DNA of 56,164 nt, from assembly GCA_028285445.1 (NCBI GenBank), contig JANQPQ010000047.1, positions 1 through 56,164 of the forward strand. The letters run 5' to 3'. The translations under genes were made by a program, and so were the position numbers. Source of the stretch: Cyclobacteriaceae bacterium (GTDB lineage: Bacteria; Bacteroidota; Bacteroidia; Cytophagales; Cyclobacteriaceae). Each line of letters opens with the position of its first letter. Within the stretch, counting starts at the first letter, position 1. Below are positions 1 through 8,920 of this stretch, in pieces. A model generated the notes under the pieces. The model had not been told where the DNA came from. It did no database searches and was given only the letters and a program-made list of their open reading frames with translations.

Positions 1-673
1 CACGATCGATTTCTTCTCGAATGTCTTCTCGAGCCAATAGGTCGGTAATTTGCGAATAGAGCTTTTGCTCCAGGGATCCTGTACCTCTTTCTCCTCTGGA
101 TTTCTCTTGTACTTCGTCTTTCTCAAGAGGGCCAAATTGTACTACGCTCCCATCGCTCAATACTGTCTGCAACGTAATGAGGTTTTCTCTAGTGCTACCA
201 TACACAATGGAATTCGATCCACAGGAATTATTACCGATCATGCCCCCAATCATGGCGCGGTTGGCTGTTGAGGTTTCCGGACCAAAATAGAGGCCATATT
301 GTCGTAGGTGCATATTTAGCTCATCGCGGACTACCCCCGGCTGCACACGAACCCATCGCTCCTGCTCATTCACTTCAAGTATTTCATTGAGGTACCTCGA
401 GACGTCAACAACAATGCCGGGCCCTACCACCTGCCCAGCCAATGAAGTGCCGGCAGTTCTTGGGATTAAGGAAGTACCATGCTCACTGGCAAAACTTACT
501 AACTCGATAATATCATCCTGCGACTTTGGGTATGCCACGGCCAGAGGCAACTCGCGATAAGCTGAAGCATCGGTAGCGTAAATTTTACGGATACTATCCT
601 TCCAGAATAATTCCCCGTCAATCTTGGAATCTAATTGCTGAAGCTGGTTGTTGGTAATACTGGACGACTGCAC
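1..673 (-). CDS. FAD-binding oxidase, GlcD/YdiJ-like (N-terminal part, cut by window edge)
   Basis: Reading the minus strand gives the first 224 residues of a flavin oxidase of the FAD_binding_4 type (glycolate oxidase GlcD, D-lactate dehydrogenase and YdiJ relatives). Visible hallmarks are a PRTAGTSLAGQ stretch, which is the FAD pyrophosphate-binding loop, and GGMIGNNSCGSNSIVYG further on. Such enzymes oxidise 2-hydroxy acids and often continue into a second FAD domain and an Fe-S domain, but that part lies outside the window. The only start found is GTG at 673, because an in-frame TAA lies 9 bases upstream of it. The substrate cannot be told from this part. Confidence 0.85.
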   Translation of the reverse strand, partial: MQSSSITNNQLQQLDSKIDGELFWKDSIRKIYATDASAYRELPLAVAYPKSQDDIIELVSFASEHGTSLIPRTAGTSLAGQVVGPGIVVDVSRYLNEILEVNEQERWVRVQPGVVRDELNMHLRQYGLYFGPETSTANRAMIGGMIGNNSCGSNSIVYGSTRENLITLQTVLSDGSVVQFGPLEKDEVQEKSRGERGTGSLEQKLYSQITDLLAREDIREEIDR

Positions 674-774
674 TGATCGAAGTTAGATTACAAAGAAATG
701 ATATTATAGCAAAATTGGAGGAAAATATATAACTGGCGATTTCGTATATTTATGAAACCAATGGGCGTTTCTTA

Positions 775-1257
775 GTGTATAGAAATCCAATTCCTGCCTT
801 TTCTGTTTTCGTTGTAGCAATTTTGCTTCTCTCTAGCTGTGGTGCTGCAAAAAAGGCCCGCACCAGGGAAAAAAAGATCAACACAGTTATTGGCACCGCC
901 AAATCCTATATTGGTACTCCTTACAAGTGGGGTGGCACCAGCAGGGCAGGAATGGATTGTTCAGGGCTCCTGCTCAATTCCTTTAAGGCCATCAACTATC
1001 CAATTCCCAGAACTTCTGCCGAGCAAAGTAAGATTGGCGAGAAGGTAAAGATCAAAAAGCTTAAAAAGGGAGATCTGGTCTTTTTCGCAACGGGCAAAAA
1101 ACGTCGCAGAATTACACATGTGGGGCTGGTTACTGTAGTTCAGAACAGCGAAAAGGTTAAGTTCATTCATTCTTCCAGTAGCCTTGGTGTGGTAGAAAGT
1201 AATCTATATTCCAGATACTATAGAAAGCGTTTCGTAACCGCCCGGCGGCCGTTTTAA
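775..1257 (+). CDS. NlpC/P60 (C40) cell-wall peptidase lipoprotein
   Basis: This 160-residue protein is a secreted cysteine peptidase of the NlpC/P60 family, which cuts peptide bonds in peptidoglycan stems. It begins with a hydrophobic segment ending in the lipobox LLSSC (Cys22), so it should be a lipoprotein. The catalytic Cys is in DCSG (Cys62), the His in ITHVGLV (His115), and a polar His follows in FIHSSSS (His132). Its size matches Spr/MepS-like single-domain members. The start codon is GTG, as no in-frame ATG precedes the signal sequence. It stands alone, with tRNA-Ala following 34 bases downstream. Confidence 0.88.
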   Translation: MYRNPIPAFSVFVVAILLLSSCGAAKKARTREKKINTVIGTAKSYIGTPYKWGGTSRAGMDCSGLLLNSFKAINYPIPRTSAEQSKIGEKVKIKKLKKGDLVFFATGKKRRRITHVGLVTVVQNSEKVKFIHSSSSLGVVESNLYSRYYRKRFVTARRPF

Positions 1258-1274
1258 TAAATCCTTGAATTGAA

Positions 1275-1282
1275 TATATTTG
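1275..1282 (+). promoter_or_regulatory. -7 promoter element of tRNA-Ala
   Basis: TATATTTG is an exact match to the Bacteroidota -7 consensus TAnnTTTG and ends 9 bases before the tRNA. No clear TTG at the -33 position is seen, so this is a partial promoter match. Confidence 0.6.
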
Positions 1283-1291
1283 CAATCCTTC

Positions 1292-1365
1292 GGGGCATTA
1301 GCTCAGCTGGCTAGAGCACTACGCTGGCAGCGTAGGGGTCAACGGTTCGAATCCGTTATGCTCCA
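1292..1365 (+). tRNA. tRNA-Ala (anticodon GGC)
   Basis: The cloverleaf folds completely. The acceptor stem GGGGCAT pairs with ATGCTCC and includes the G3-U70 wobble pair that identifies alanine tRNA. The D arm is GCTCAGCTGGCTAGAGC, the anticodon stem CTACG/CGTAG holds the loop CTGGCAG (anticodon GGC), and the T arm has the loop TTCGAAT. The discriminator base is A and CCA is not encoded. Confidence 0.97.
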
Positions 1366-1370
1366 CACAG

Positions 1371-1396
1371 AGGTCGCATCCAGCGACCTTTTTTTG
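1371..1396 (+). terminator. Rho-independent terminator after tRNA-Ala
   Basis: A perfect 7-bp stem AGGTCGC/GCGACCT with the loop ATCCA is followed by seven T residues. It begins five bases after the tRNA and should end its transcript. Confidence 0.9.
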
Positions 1397-1782
1397 TTTG
1401 TGAACGAATGCCCACCAGGTCCAGTTCATCTCCGGAAATTTAGAACATTACCATTTATGTATTTCCCCCACAATGGGGGTTTGGTGCTGCAGAGCGGGTA
1501 TTTTCCTTTGCGTTAGGTTAAATGGGTAATTACCTTCCTTAAGAGTGATTTATGAGAAAGCTTCTTCATACTTTGCAATTGGGAAGGTAATTCTTTTCGC
1601 TACTCTTCCCTTCTCAATAAATTCAAAAGTGATTTGTTGCTGTAAATGATTATATGTTAGATATTTGCAGCGCAATAATCAAACCTGACCGAAGCAATTA
1701 AATCTCATTCGACTTTAGTTACAATTAAAGGTTAAGAAAGTACTCCTCGTGGGCGAAGGATAGTGGGGAGCGATAAAAGAAA
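1397..1782. other. Intergenic region without recognisable gene
   Basis: These 386 bases hold no ORF with protein character. Two minor structures are present: a short hairpin CCCCCACAATGGGGG near 1466, and an 11-bp inverted repeat AATTACCTTCC at 1528-1538 with its complement at 1582-1592. Neither has a poly-T tail or an obvious partner. The region should also contain the promoter of the response regulator that follows. Confidence 0.5.
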
Positions 1783-2193
1783 ATGACAAGTTTTGATACT
1801 ACACTACTCATAGACGATGAGGATGTGAGCATATTGATTTGTTCGAGAATTATTGAACACGCACAGTTTTCTAAGAAAACAATCAATTTCACAAGTGCTA
1901 AGGAGGCGTTACTTCACCTGCAGAGCTCAGACACTACTAATATCAAGTTTCCGGATGTTATATTTCTGGATATAAATATGCCTGTAATGAACGGCTGGGA
2001 ATTTCTCGATTCCCTCCGTGAGCAAATCAAAAAAAGAAAAGTTAAATGCCTCATCTTTATTCTGTCGTCATCTAACAATTCAAAAGACAAGGAGAAGGCA
2101 AAGACTTATGTAGAGGTAACCGGGTTTATTGAAAAACCCCTGACCATTGAAAAGCTGAAGGAGATTAGTAGACTCTACATTAGGCGAAATTGA
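1783..2193 (+). CDS. Single-domain response regulator (receiver only)
   Basis: This 136-residue protein is a stand-alone CheY-like receiver domain and should accept a phosphoryl group from a histidine kinase. The acidic pair is Asp11-Asp12 in LLIDDED, the phospho-acceptor is Asp63 in FLDINMPVMNGWEF, a Ser lies in the LSSS switch region near 95, and the conserved Lys is 118 in EKPL. There is no output domain. No kinase gene is nearby. A close relative lies at 3800-4219, and the two flank an orphan helical protein. The output partner is unknown. Confidence 0.88.
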   Translation: MTSFDTTLLIDDEDVSILICSRIIEHAQFSKKTINFTSAKEALLHLQSSDTTNIKFPDVIFLDINMPVMNGWEFLDSLREQIKKRKVKCLIFILSSSNNSKDKEKAKTYVEVTGFIEKPLTIEKLKEISRLYIRRN

Positions 2194-2342
2194 GATCGTT
2201 TTAAGCGAAATAGTATCCCCTTCACCGCGTATTTTCCTAATCTTTTCGTAAAACATTACATGCAACAGGCCCCTGAGGGTGAAATTATTAGTTTATTATT
2301 TTTGAGTGTACCTTTATGTACTTCCAATTACTGTATCACTAA

Positions 2343-3785
2343 ATGGCTAAACTTAAAAACATTATCAAGCAATTGTCGGATGATGACTATCAGGCCATCC
2401 TCGATTCGTTGATGGAGAGTAGTGCCGATAAATCCGCGTATCTGCTGCAATCTATGCGGGAAAGGCAACTTTCTGACAATAAGATAATGGAGGAGCTAAC
2501 GGTAAATACAAATGCCTATTACACATTGCGCTCCCGCCTCAATCAGAAAATTGAAGAGTATCTTCTACAGCAAATGGAAAGTCCTCGAACGGACATTCTA
2601 AAGAAGGTAGCAAACATCAATGAGATTATCTTCACCAAAAAGAAAGCCATAGCTATTGCTACACTTAAGAAGTTGGAAAAGGAGCTGCTTGATTATGATC
2701 TGTCAAACGAATTGACGGTGGTTTACAAAGCATTAAAGAAGCTCAACATCAACTCTCCGGATTATTTCAATTACTCTCAGCTTTATAATAAGCACGTGGC
2801 TTACATGCTGGCGTTGGACAAAGCAGAAGATTTGTTAGCTCGCTATTTCCAGCAGTACGGCAGTTACTCTCTTACAGGCAGTGAAGATGAAAGAACTGCG
2901 TTAGAATTGATGGTTAAGGAGATGACTAATGTTTCCAACCTTTATCAGTCACATCGGCTTTATGTGTACCAAAGCTGCATGACGATCTTCCATAAATTGT
3001 TTGTTGCGGGGGAGGAATCTTTCGATGACAATGAAGAGCCTATAGAAGATACATTGGATAAGGTTGAGGAGATTTTCACTTCCTATCACTTAGACTCAAT
3101 CTACTACCACTTAAACCTGGTGTTTGAACTACTGAAATTAGAGTACTACAACCACTACAAGGTATATAGGAAGGCTGAAAAGTACTTTGAGGAAGTGAAT
3201 GATGCCATAAGCAATTTGCTTTCGAACTATAGCCTCTATACCTATCCAAGCCAGTTTCTATTCACCAAAATTCAGCGGCACATCCGGATGGGCACCGAGG
3301 CTGAGATGTACCAGGAGAATGAAGGTTTGTTCCTGGGGTATGAGGTGGATACCCAGGACATACCAAAGTATGTTACCTACGTAATCTATAGATCCATAAG
3401 CTGCTATTATGCTGAAAAATTTGATGAAGCGGCTCGATGGATAAATAATTTGCTCAATGATATAAGCCTCAAAAAATACCCCGAGGCCCAATTGGAAATT
3501 AAGGTGGTACTTGCCATGCAATACTGCCTAATGAATGATTACGACCTGTTTAATCAATTGATCAATAGCATTCAGCGACAAATTCGATTACTAGGGAAAG
3601 ATAATTATAGCCATGTTCTAATTATCACCAAAATGCTAAAGACCTCAATGAATGACACCAAGAAGAATAAGCGTGCTAAGATTGAGGCTTTGGCGTCGAA
3701 GGTAGAAATCAGTAGCAACAAATCGTTCACGCCTACCGCCCTCATCAAGCTAGATGAGGCTTTTATTCACAGATTGAGTAAGTAA
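2343..3785 (+). CDS. Uncharacterised 480-residue helical protein, TPR-like
   Basis: I do not recognise a named family. The protein has no signal peptide or membrane segment and should be cytoplasmic. It is almost entirely alpha-helical. The first 90 residues are charged, and the rest is a series of Tyr- and Leu-rich helix pairs (for example YYHLNLVFELLKLEYYNHYK), the pattern of TPR-like solenoids. It sits between two single-domain response regulators, one upstream on the same strand and one convergent 14 bases downstream. This suggests, by context only, a protein-interaction role in the same signalling circuit. A possible -7 box TATTTTTG lies at 2297-2304. Confidence 0.75.
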   Translation: MAKLKNIIKQLSDDDYQAILDSLMESSADKSAYLLQSMRERQLSDNKIMEELTVNTNAYYTLRSRLNQKIEEYLLQQMESPRTDILKKVANINEIIFTKKKAIAIATLKKLEKELLDYDLSNELTVVYKALKKLNINSPDYFNYSQLYNKHVAYMLALDKAEDLLARYFQQYGSYSLTGSEDERTALELMVKEMTNVSNLYQSHRLYVYQSCMTIFHKLFVAGEESFDDNEEPIEDTLDKVEEIFTSYHLDSIYYHLNLVFELLKLEYYNHYKVYRKAEKYFEEVNDAISNLLSNYSLYTYPSQFLFTKIQRHIRMGTEAEMYQENEGLFLGYEVDTQDIPKYVTYVIYRSISCYYAEKFDEAARWINNLLNDISLKKYPEAQLEIKVVLAMQYCLMNDYDLFNQLINSIQRQIRLLGKDNYSHVLIITKMLKTSMNDTKKNKRAKIEALASKVEISSNKSFTPTALIKLDEAFIHRLSK

Positions 3786-3799
3786 GAAGTTAAGAAGAT

Positions 3800-4219
3800 T
3801 TAAATCTCGAGGTTGGCCAGGTTGTCTTGGGACAAGGGCTTGTTGATGTACTTTTTAACGTAGCTATATTTCTTAGACTTGTTAACATCCTGCGGATTAA
3901 TTGAGGACGTGAGCATGACAACCTTACATTTCTGCTTAGTATTATCAGACAGTTTTTCAAATTCGTCAAGAAACTGGAAGCCATCCATTAATGGCATATC
4001 AATATCGAGGAAGATAATATCTGGCAGTACATCTTTGGTTTCCTTATCAAGCTTTTCCAGATTTTTTAGAAACTCAATGGCGCTTCTGGCACCGGTATGC
4101 GTATAAATATGCTCTGCAATCCCAGCCGCTTCAATCATCTTCTGATTAATGAGATTGTCAATCTCATTATCGTCGATAAGCATTACAGCGTAGAATTTAG
4201 TTGTAGTTTCTCCTGCCAT
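3800..4219 (-). CDS. Single-domain response regulator (receiver only)
   Basis: This is a second stand-alone receiver domain, 139 residues long. The acidic pair is Asp16-Asp17 in LIDDNEID, the phospho-acceptor is Asp72 in FLDIDMPLMDGFQF, the switch Thr is in MLTSS (Thr104) and the Lys is 127 in NKPL. All residues needed for phosphorylation are present. It lacks an effector domain, like the 1783-2193 protein, which it resembles in layout. Its 3' end converges on the 480-residue helical gene with 14 bases between them. The partner kinase is not in the window. Confidence 0.88.
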   Translation of the reverse strand: MAGETTTKFYAVMLIDDNEIDNLINQKMIEAAGIAEHIYTHTGARSAIEFLKNLEKLDKETKDVLPDIIFLDIDMPLMDGFQFLDEFEKLSDNTKQKCKVVMLTSSINPQDVNKSKKYSYVKKYINKPLSQDNLANLEI

Positions 4220-4320
4220 GTCAATTATGTTTCGCTTCGGTTTTAAATATTACGAAAAAGTACTTTACTTTTCAAGAAGATAAAGATAGCCAATATGCAC
4301 GCGAACTGAGTCTGTAAGTA

Positions 4321-4348
4321 AGTTTTTGGGTCATTTTCCCAAAAAACT
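4321..4348 (-). terminator. Possible terminator hairpin after the ALDH gene
   Basis: The arms AGTTTTTGGG and CCCAAAAAACT pair around a 7-base loop, starting 8 bases downstream of the dehydrogenase stop codon on the minus strand. The T tract is inside the stem and not after it, so termination is plausible but not typical. Confidence 0.4.
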
Positions 4349-4356
4349 AGGCTGAT

Positions 4357-5904
4357 CTAAATGTCAAATTTAATCCCCTGAGCTAAAGGCAGTTCCTTGC
4401 CAAAGTTTATTGTATTGGTTTGCCTTCTCATGTACACTTTCCAGGCATCAGAGCCAGACTCTCTTCCCCCTCCGGTTTCTTTCTCTCCACCAAAGGCCCC
4501 ACCAATTTCAGCACCGGAAGTTCCTATGTTTACGTTTGCAATTCCACAGTCGGAACCCTGGCTTGACAGGAAGCGTTCGGCTTCCAGCATTGAGTTGGTC
4601 ATAATGGCAGAGGAAAGGCCTTGGGTAACCTGGTTTTGAATCTCAATAGCCTCATCCAGCTTGCTGTATTTAATTAAGTACAAAATAGGCGCGAAGGTTT
4701 CTTCCTGAACAATGTTGAAGTCCTTCCCTACTTCAGCAATAGCTGGCTTAACATAGCAGCCAGACTCGTACCCATCTCCGGTTAACACCCCTCCTTCAAC
4801 TGCAAACTGCCCACCTTCATTGGCAATTTCATCCAGGGCTTTCTCGTAAATGTCAACCGCCAATTTGTCAATTAGGGGGCCAACGTGATTTTCCTCATCC
4901 AATGGATTGCCCACCTTTAATTGAGTATATGCTTTTGCCAGCTTGTCTCTTACTTCATCGTAAACCGAATCGTGGATAATCAACCTACGGGTTGAAGTAC
5001 AACGCTGACCACAAGTTCCAACCGCTCCAAATAACGCCGCCCTAATGGTAATATCTAAATCGGCATTTGGTGTAATAATAATTGCATTATTTCCTCCCAA
5101 TTCCAGCAGTGGTCTTCCCAAACGAGCACCGACGGCTTCACCAACCTTCTTGCCCATTCTTATAGAACCGGTTGCTGAAACAAGCGGAACTCTCTTGTCA
5201 TGCGAAAGCAGTTCCCCAATTTTGTAATCGCCATTGATAATACAAGATACACCCTCGGGTACGTCGTTACGGGCAAATACTTTATTGGCAATATGCTGAC
5301 AAGCCACACTGCACAATGGCACCTTTTCTGATGGCTTCCAGATACAAACGTCTCCGCAAACCCAGGCAAGCATAGAGTTCCAGGCCCAAACGGCTACGGG
5401 AAAATTAAATGCGGTAATAATTCCGACTATACCCAATGGATGATATTGCTCATACATCCTGTGCTCTGGCCTTTCCGAATGCATAGTGAGCCCATGGAGT
5501 TGTCGGGAGAGGCCGGTTGCGAAATCACAGATGTCAATCATTTCCTGCACTTCACCTAACCCTTCCTGGTAAGATTTGCCCATTTCATATGAAACAAGCT
5601 TGCCCAATGGCTCCTTGTATTTGCGAAGTTCATCTCCAATCTGTCTCACAATCTCACCTCGTTTTGGGGCCGGCACTTTTCTCCATTCGGCGAAGGCCTC
5701 CTGTGCTTTTTCAACAATGTTATTGTAGTCGGCTTCTGTGGCTGAGCTAGCACGACCGATAAGCTGTCCATCAACTGGAGAGTAAGATTCGATCACATCA
5801 CCACCACCTTCCAACCAATTGGCACCGGTTGATACTCCACTGTTATTTTCGCTAAGCCCCAGAGCTTGCAGGACTTCAGATATTTCGTTTTGAACTTGTT
5901 CCAT
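4357..5904 (-). CDS. Aldehyde dehydrogenase, ALDH7 type (aminoadipate-semialdehyde / piperideine-6-carboxylate dehydrogenase)
   Basis: This 515-residue NAD(P)-dependent aldehyde dehydrogenase has the full family core: the Rossmann-fold stretch ATGSIRMG, the general base Glu in LELGGNN (Glu268) and the catalytic Cys in GTCGQRCTSTRR (Cys302). The C-terminal stretch with SGAEIGGAFGGEKETGGGRESG is typical of the ALDH7 (antiquitin) group. ALDH7 enzymes oxidise alpha-aminoadipic semialdehyde in lysine breakdown. The role here is by family only, since no other lysine catabolic gene is close. I chose ATG at 5904 over an in-frame TTG two codons upstream. It is monocistronic, lying between its own 3' hairpin and the degP terminator. 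Confidence 0.9.
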   Translation of the reverse strand: MEQVQNEISEVLQALGLSENNSGVSTGANWLEGGGDVIESYSPVDGQLIGRASSATEADYNNIVEKAQEAFAEWRKVPAPKRGEIVRQIGDELRKYKEPLGKLVSYEMGKSYQEGLGEVQEMIDICDFATGLSRQLHGLTMHSERPEHRMYEQYHPLGIVGIITAFNFPVAVWAWNSMLAWVCGDVCIWKPSEKVPLCSVACQHIANKVFARNDVPEGVSCIINGDYKIGELLSHDKRVPLVSATGSIRMGKKVGEAVGARLGRPLLELGGNNAIIITPNADLDITIRAALFGAVGTCGQRCTSTRRLIIHDSVYDEVRDKLAKAYTQLKVGNPLDEENHVGPLIDKLAVDIYEKALDEIANEGGQFAVEGGVLTGDGYESGCYVKPAIAEVGKDFNIVQEETFAPILYLIKYSKLDEAIEIQNQVTQGLSSAIMTNSMLEAERFLSSQGSDCGIANVNIGTSGAEIGGAFGGEKETGGGRESGSDAWKVYMRRQTNTINFGKELPLAQGIKFDI

Positions 5905-5959
5905 CTTCAATAGTTATAGACTGCAAAACTACATGAAAATGGATCAATTCCAGATTCAT

Positions 5960-5997
5960 CCAAAAACAAAAAAAGTGCTATCGGATGACAGCACTTT
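5960..5997 (-). terminator. Rho-independent terminator of the DegP gene
   Basis: On the minus strand the perfect 8-bp stem AAAGTGCT/AGCACTTT with a 10-base loop runs into a long T tract. It starts about 23 bases after the protease stop codon at 6021. Confidence 0.88.
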
Positions 5998-6020
5998 CGA
6001 ATATAAAATCTCTTTGATGA

Positions 6021-7460
6021 TTACCATCTCATAGCATAAAGCGCCTCATCTCCGTTTTCATAAACTCCTTCTATCAGGATCCCCCCCGCTTTATTTGCTA
6101 GTACTCTTTCCAGGTCTGTTACATTGTTGATTTTGACTTTATCAACTCCTGTAATTATAAAACCATTCTTGATACCAGTATCCTCCCACTTGCCGTTGCC
6201 AATGCGGGTGATTTGGGCTCCACCATCGATTTCAAGATGCCTCTGTAATGATTCCGATACGTCCTCAAAGTCTGCTCCCTCTAACACTTTAGATGATTCC
6301 CTGAAAGTGAGGTTAGTATCTCCAGTTGAGTTTCTTAAGGTGGCAGTTACTTCTTCTTCTCTACCATTTCGGATGTAGGTCACTAAGACCTGATCTCCCG
6401 GTCGGTTGCGAGCAACCCTTTCTTGCAATGCTGACACGTTATCTACTTCTGAGCCATCAATTTTAACTATTACATCCCCGGCTTCAAGACCAGCTTCCTC
6501 TGCCGCACTATTGGCATTCACTGAGCCTATATATACTCCTTTTACCACACTTAGGCCTTCCGATTCGGCAATACGCGCATTAACATCATTGATCATGATA
6601 CCCAATAGGCCACGTTGCACCGAGCCAAATTCCAGCAAATCGTCCATTACTTTCTTTACCAGAGTTACAGGAACAGCGAAGGAATAGCCGGAAAAGCTTC
6701 CGGTTTGTGTTGCAATGGCCGTGTTGACACCGATTAGTTCACCATTAAGATTAACTAAGGCGCCGCCACTGTTACCAGGGTTAACTGCCGCGTCTGTTTG
6801 GATAAAGGATTCAATTCGCAATCCTCCGGCATTTCTTAAGATGCCAATGTTCCTCGCTTTGGCACTAACAATCCCTGCTGTTACTGTTGAAGTGAGGTTG
6901 AAAGGATTACCCACTGCCAATACCCATTGGCCGGGTTTCACAACGTCACTATCTCCATATCTAACAAATGACAAATTCCTCTCATCAATTTTCAGTAAGG
7001 CCAAATCCGTTGACGGATCGGTACCAATAACTTTAGCTTCATAACTTCTATTATCATGCAGAATTACTTCAATATCCGAGGCATCTTCAATTACATGATT
7101 ATTGGTAGCTATATATCCATCATCGGAGATAATTACTCCCGAGCCAGAGGATTGGGCCTGTCTGCGACCATAGGGGTTGAGCATATCGGTTACCGAACCG
7201 GCGCTGTATCTCGAACGGATGTGCACCACGCCGCTAACCACCTTATCGGCGGCGTCTACAAAATTTAACCCTTCCGGTACCGAATTTATAGCGTAGTTGG
7301 CCAGTTGTACCCCTCGCCGGTCGGAGATGCTTGCTTGTCTATCTGAAATTGAATCGTACTGAGGTTCGGTATCAACATATGCAGTGAATATTCCAAGAGC
7401 GATTAGTCCACCGAATATTGCCGCCAGAAACACAGCAGCTAATAATCTTCTATTATTCAT
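6021..7460 (-). CDS. degP: DegP/HtrA-family periplasmic serine protease
   Basis: This 479-residue protein is a Do-type protease that degrades or refolds damaged envelope proteins. It starts with an N-terminal signal anchor (residues 8-26). The trypsin-like domain carries the triad His122 (ATNNHVIED), Asp152 (STDLALLKID) and Ser231 (NPGNSGGALVN). Two PDZ domains follow at about 290-370 and 390-479. The C-terminal one ends in GVYENGDEALYAMRW and is shorter than in Escherichia coli DegP. It is a single-gene unit with a strong terminator. A TAATTTTG element at 7484-7491 fits the -7 consensus upstream. Confidence 0.93.
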   Translation of the reverse strand: MNNRRLLAAVFLAAIFGGLIALGIFTAYVDTEPQYDSISDRQASISDRRGVQLANYAINSVPEGLNFVDAADKVVSGVVHIRSRYSAGSVTDMLNPYGRRQAQSSGSGVIISDDGYIATNNHVIEDASDIEVILHDNRSYEAKVIGTDPSTDLALLKIDERNLSFVRYGDSDVVKPGQWVLAVGNPFNLTSTVTAGIVSAKARNIGILRNAGGLRIESFIQTDAAVNPGNSGGALVNLNGELIGVNTAIATQTGSFSGYSFAVPVTLVKKVMDDLLEFGSVQRGLLGIMINDVNARIAESEGLSVVKGVYIGSVNANSAAEEAGLEAGDVIVKIDGSEVDNVSALQERVARNRPGDQVLVTYIRNGREEEVTATLRNSTGDTNLTFRESSKVLEGADFEDVSESLQRHLEIDGGAQITRIGNGKWEDTGIKNGFIITGVDKVKINNVTDLERVLANKAGGILIEGVYENGDEALYAMRW

Positions 7461-7483
7461 ATTTATTTGAGCATTTGTAAGTA

Positions 7484-7491
7484 CAAAATTA
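7484..7491 (-). promoter_or_regulatory. Possible -7 element of the DegP gene
   Basis: TAATTTTG on the minus strand matches TAnnTTTG, 24 bases upstream of the start codon. A TTG at -33 is not evident, so the call rests on the -7 match only. Confidence 0.4.
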
Positions 7492-7633
7492 TACGGCTAA
7501 ACCACCGAATCTGTTCATTTTTAGGCTTTTGCCATCTTGAATTTAACATCTTTTGGCGAATAGTTGTTCTTGGATTATTTGATTTATGAGGATATGAAAG
7601 GCCTTTGCTTATATTTAATAGCTGATAATCAGA

Positions 7634-8917
7634 ATGAATCCCACAATTAAGAGATATCTAAAAGCCCTGGGACCGGGCATTTTATTTGCCAGTACCTGTA
7701 TTGGCGTCTCGCATCTGGTTCAATCCACACGGGCGGGAGCCGTGTATGGATTCACTTTGCTTACCGCCATTTTGGTGGCTAATATTTTTAAGTACCCGTT
7801 TTTTGAATTTGCAGCCCGCTACACCAGTGCCACTGGTATCAATATTCTCGACGGTTACTATAAAAAGGGCAAATGGATATTAATAGTCTATCTGATCATC
7901 ACCATTCCTTCTATGTTTATTGTTACCTCTGCGGTGACTTTCGTCACTGCCGGGTTGCTGGAGAACCTATTGGGATTTCAGCTGAGCACCGACATCTGGT
8001 CGTTGTTGATCTTGATATTCTGCATCATTGTCTTGGCAAGTGGCAAGTATAGCACCCTAGATAATCTGCTTAAGTTGATCGGGGCTATTCTGCTGGTTTC
8101 GACAATTACTGCATTTATTAGCGCCATGGTTCACGGGCGGGTAGATACAGCACCAAGCTTTGTTCCAGCTGATGTACTTGAGCCGGCGGGAATAATTTTC
8201 GTCATTGCCCTTATGGGGTGGATGCCCACCGCAGTAGACATTTCTACCTGGACCAGCTTGTGGGCGGAAGCCAAGATGAAGCAATCTGGTCATAAGCCAA
8301 CACTTAAAGAAGCCCTTTTTGATTTCAACTTCGGGTACTGGGTAACGGCTTTTTTGGCAGTATGCTTCCTAACGCTAGGCTCACTTATTATCTATGGCAC
8401 CAACACGGAGCTTTCCAACAGCTCACCAACTTTTGCTCACCAAGTAATCACCATGTTTACAACCGCTATTGGTGATTGGAGTTACCTGGTAATAGCTGTA
8501 GCTGCATTTTCTACAATGTTTGGAACCACCATTACCGTGGTGGATGGATACGGCAGGGCATTTACCAGAACAATTGAACTCCTTTCAGGGTCAGAAGCCA
8601 GAACAAAACGCATGTACATTCTTTGGACTGTGGTTATATCCATTGGCGCTTTCTTTGTGATCTCACAATACCTGAATAATCTTAAGAGCCTGGTCGATCT
8701 GGCCACAATTCTATCTTTTGTAATTGCACCGCTGGCTGGATACATCAATTATGTGGTGATCTTCTCGAAAGACATACAGCAGGAATTTGTGCCTCCGAAG
8801 TGGCTAAAATACCTGGCAATTGCTGGGTTGATATTCCTGTCTGTATTCACAGTGATTTACTTTGTTACCCTAGTAAATCCTGATGCGGCAACTGCTCTTT
8901 TTAGGGCTATTTTTTAA
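7634..8917 (+). CDS. NRAMP-like membrane transporter with altered metal site
   Basis: This 427-residue protein has about 11 hydrophobic segments and the overall layout of NRAMP (SLC11) divalent-metal transporters, beginning with the family's GPG motif at residues 13-15. The metal-binding DPGN motif of helix 1 is absent. By position, Asp is replaced by Gly24 and Asn by His27 in ASTCIGVSHLVQ. The helix-6 motif MPH reads MPT (Met197, Thr199), so the Met ligand is kept. The cargo may therefore differ from the Mn/Fe of standard members. The DUF1801 gene starts 3 bases after the stop, so the two are probably co-transcribed. Confidence 0.82.
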   Translation: MNPTIKRYLKALGPGILFASTCIGVSHLVQSTRAGAVYGFTLLTAILVANIFKYPFFEFAARYTSATGINILDGYYKKGKWILIVYLIITIPSMFIVTSAVTFVTAGLLENLLGFQLSTDIWSLLILIFCIIVLASGKYSTLDNLLKLIGAILLVSTITAFISAMVHGRVDTAPSFVPADVLEPAGIIFVIALMGWMPTAVDISTWTSLWAEAKMKQSGHKPTLKEALFDFNFGYWVTAFLAVCFLTLGSLIIYGTNTELSNSSPTFAHQVITMFTTAIGDWSYLVIAVAAFSTMFGTTITVVDGYGRAFTRTIELLSGSEARTKRMYILWTVVISIGAFFVISQYLNNLKSLVDLATILSFVIAPLAGYINYVVIFSKDIQQEFVPPKWLKYLAIAGLIFLSVFTVIYFVTLVNPDAATALFRAIF

Positions 8918-8920
8918 AGT

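Noticed and set aside
1280-1516. 78-codon open frame on the plus strand
   Set aside because: It runs through tRNA-Ala and its terminator, and its product has no protein character outside them.
1528-1592. 11-bp inverted repeat AATTACCTTCC / GGAAGGTAATT
   Set aside because: The arms are 43 bases apart in a low-complexity gap and there is no terminator tail or matching site elsewhere.
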